Assembly (NCBI GenBank): GCA_900660155.1
Contig: CABFPE010000142.1
Location: 1,227,559-1,259,017, forward strand
From: Hofstenia miamia
Lineage: Eukaryota; Xenacoelomorpha; Acoela; Hofsteniidae
Length of the DNA: 31,459 nucleotides
Direction: 5' to 3'
Position 1 is the first letter of the stretch. Every line of letters begins with the position of its first letter. Position numbers and translations under genes: made by a program. The notes beneath the pieces were generated by a model that saw only the letters and a program-made list of their open reading frames with translations, searched no databases and was not told where the DNA came from. This document shows positions 30,016 through 31,459 of this stretch, one piece after another.

Positions 30016-30416
30016 TACAAAAAAGCCCAAGTAAACTAGAGTTAAAAAATGTCTGGATTTCGAAAACCATATAGTTTATTGTAGTATTAACTATGGAAAT
30101 GCATCTTAAGTTGAATGTTTTACTTTATTAAGCTAACACATTGAACTTGAATAACCAAAATATCAGAATACTTCGAACACTTTATGGTGGCGATGCTAAA
30201 AATAGGTCAATATTATTTTAGAAATGAGGCTGTTCTTCAGTAATGATTGAGCAATGTATTATCAGGTATCTGGCAGTGAAATTATCCGGAATTATCCAGA
30301 ATATTCAATTCACTATCCGGATCCCCTCCCTAATTATAAATAACTTTGCGCATTGGCTTTGCTTTTAACTTAGGTACATGTAGTTTATTGCGTCTAGACA
30401 GATGATGTCCTATCGG
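30016..30416. other. Non-coding; ATCCGGA-rich patch at 30275-30325
   Basis: ATTATCCGGAATTATCCAG and ACTATCCGGATCCCC are close together and may be the end of a small repeat. Nothing else seen. Confidence 0.3.
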
Positions 30417-30599
30417 TCAATATTTAGTAGACAAGCGTTCATTGACTTTGTTCTGAAGGTGTGAATCTAAACATTGATGAATATCGGAACACCATTCTGG
30501 TGCCTTTTTGAAATTGCTATTTGTGAAAAGATCTCTTCCGTTTTGAAGTAAACCTTGACAGACGTACTCCGCCCATCGAGGCAGTGGCTCTTTGGAGAT
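30417..30599 (-). CDS. Candidate terminal exon, product unknown
   Basis: On the minus strand GTTTTATCTCCAAAG ends as a splice acceptor at 30600. The following 60 or so codons read to a TGA at 30417-30419 and include PLPRWAEYVCQGLLQNGRDL and EWCSDIHQCLDSHLQNKVNE. Composition is balanced (two Trp, three Cys, many charged residues), unlike random AT-rich frames, so this is the most protein-like of the short candidates. I do not recognise the family, and no upstream exon is seen to the right within the window. Confidence 0.3.
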   Translation of the reverse strand: MSKEPLPRWAEYVCQGLLQNGRDLFTNSNFKKAPEWCSDIHQCLDSHLQNKVNERLSTKY

Positions 30600-31459
30600 A
30601 AAACATGCACACACCGCATTATGAACGGGAGTTCAAAGGAAGTCTTGACGGGGTGTACTTTCCCACTGAGAAATAACCTCATAAATCACGAAAGTTGTTA
30701 TCAATATGAATATATGATAATTTGGTTACCGATATATTGATAAAATTCTTAGTCCTTTAGAATGTGTTTCATAACGTAAATAACATTATTGCAAAATGGT
30801 TTTTGAAAGGGGTGTTGATATAACTTATAGAACCGTCTTTACTTCTTATATAAATTATTTATTTTTAAAAATCAAGATATTTACCATCTTAATACATGTA
30901 TCTTATTCTTGAAATTCATACGAATTTTTGAAATTTTTGGAGCCCTTGAAACAATTTTAAACCACTGTAATGCACAAAATAATAGAGATATGTACAATTT
31001 AAAAGGCACGAGTTGTGACATTGCACACCCACGCCTCAATGAGTTTGGATGGGCTATCTACGTAACATACAAACAGGTAACCTTAGCCCTAACTAGACAC
31101 AACCTAGAGAAATAATGTTATGTCTCCTATTAGACCCTATTTTTTACTTTTTCTAATTTATTAGGGAAACGAGCCAATGATAAGTGGCATAAATTTTATG
31201 ATTATTTTTCGAGATATACTTATTTCTAAAGAATTGTCTAACACAAAATCCAAAGAGGGCGTACATAGCGATCGTGAGGTCAAAATTCCCATAGTACATA
31301 GCGGTAAGTGCTTTTTTCCCATTTTTGTCTTTGTGGCTATTACTCCGGAGATATTTCATCGATCTTAATGGTATTTAGTGAGAAGTTAGAGTGAAATCAG
31401 TGCTATCAGCCTACAAAAAATGTGGAAAAACGCGTTCAGGCTGAACGAAAAACGAAGTA
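30600..31459. other. Right-hand end of window, mostly non-coding
   Basis: The frame at 30909-31115 contains HPRLNEFGWAIYVTYKQ followed by GTAACC, a possible donor at about 31076, but has no recognised product. Near 31335, GGCTATTACTCCGGAGATATT resembles the 'ataactccg' block of the repeat at 29515, so the last 150 nt may be another dispersed repeat running off the edge. Confidence 0.3.

Noticed and set aside
31153..31368. Overlapping open frames on both strands near the right edge
   Set aside because: Neither has domain signal, and the sequence resembles the 'actccggag' block of a dispersed repeat.

Overview
The window looks like AT-rich, repeat-laden nuclear DNA from an invertebrate animal, possibly an arthropod. 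The evidence is eukaryotic throughout: non-LTR retrotransposon remnants of three kinds, Tc1-like transposase relics, several hAT-like MITEs, TA microsatellites and a 51-bp minisatellite. There is no operon-like gene packing. I cannot name the species. No complete ordinary host gene is visible; a handful of short open stretches with plausible splice sites are listed as low-confidence exon candidates.

Layout. 1-479 is the 3' end of an R4/Dong-type retrotransposon (restriction-like endonuclease domain), ending just before a TAA microsatellite (528-562). 563-2400 holds unclassified repeat debris, including a GAGCCGAGC-rich cluster. 2600-3300 has a 35-bp tandem duplication and a candidate exon. 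4263-4540 and 11412-11690 are two direct copies of a dispersed repeat. 6100-6458 is a Tc1-like relic with one terminal repeat.

The centrepiece is 7431-10762 on the minus strand. It is a long coding region with an N-terminal endonuclease/exonuclease/phosphatase (EEP) nuclease domain of the I/R1/Jockey type. After that come what read as two successive reverse-transcriptase-like domains, both without the catalytic aspartates. About 1,050 codons are free of stops apart from one lesion: an imperfect 188-bp tandem duplication (9779-10154) that shifts the frame. An open frame over inactive enzyme domains suggests a domesticated or otherwise selected protein, and is the best candidate here for something undescribed.

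12211-13900 is a decayed CR1-like element (ORF1 plus nuclease part of ORF2) with its own internal 273-bp duplication. 13900-23000 is mostly non-coding, with three hAT-like MITEs (16775-17176, 20520-20784, 21888-22094), a duplicated 150-bp repeat and a perfect 36-bp palindrome. 24040-24560 is a second Tc1-like transposase relic. 25928-27099 is an array of about 23 apparently identical 51-bp units that ends at an N, an assembly junction. 28322-28695 is a MITE inserted in TA repeats, and 29515-30015 is another repeat of a type with G-runs and C-runs at its ends.

Apart from the EEP/RT-like gene, the parts do not form a pathway; they are a stack of independent mobile-element insertions and small duplications.
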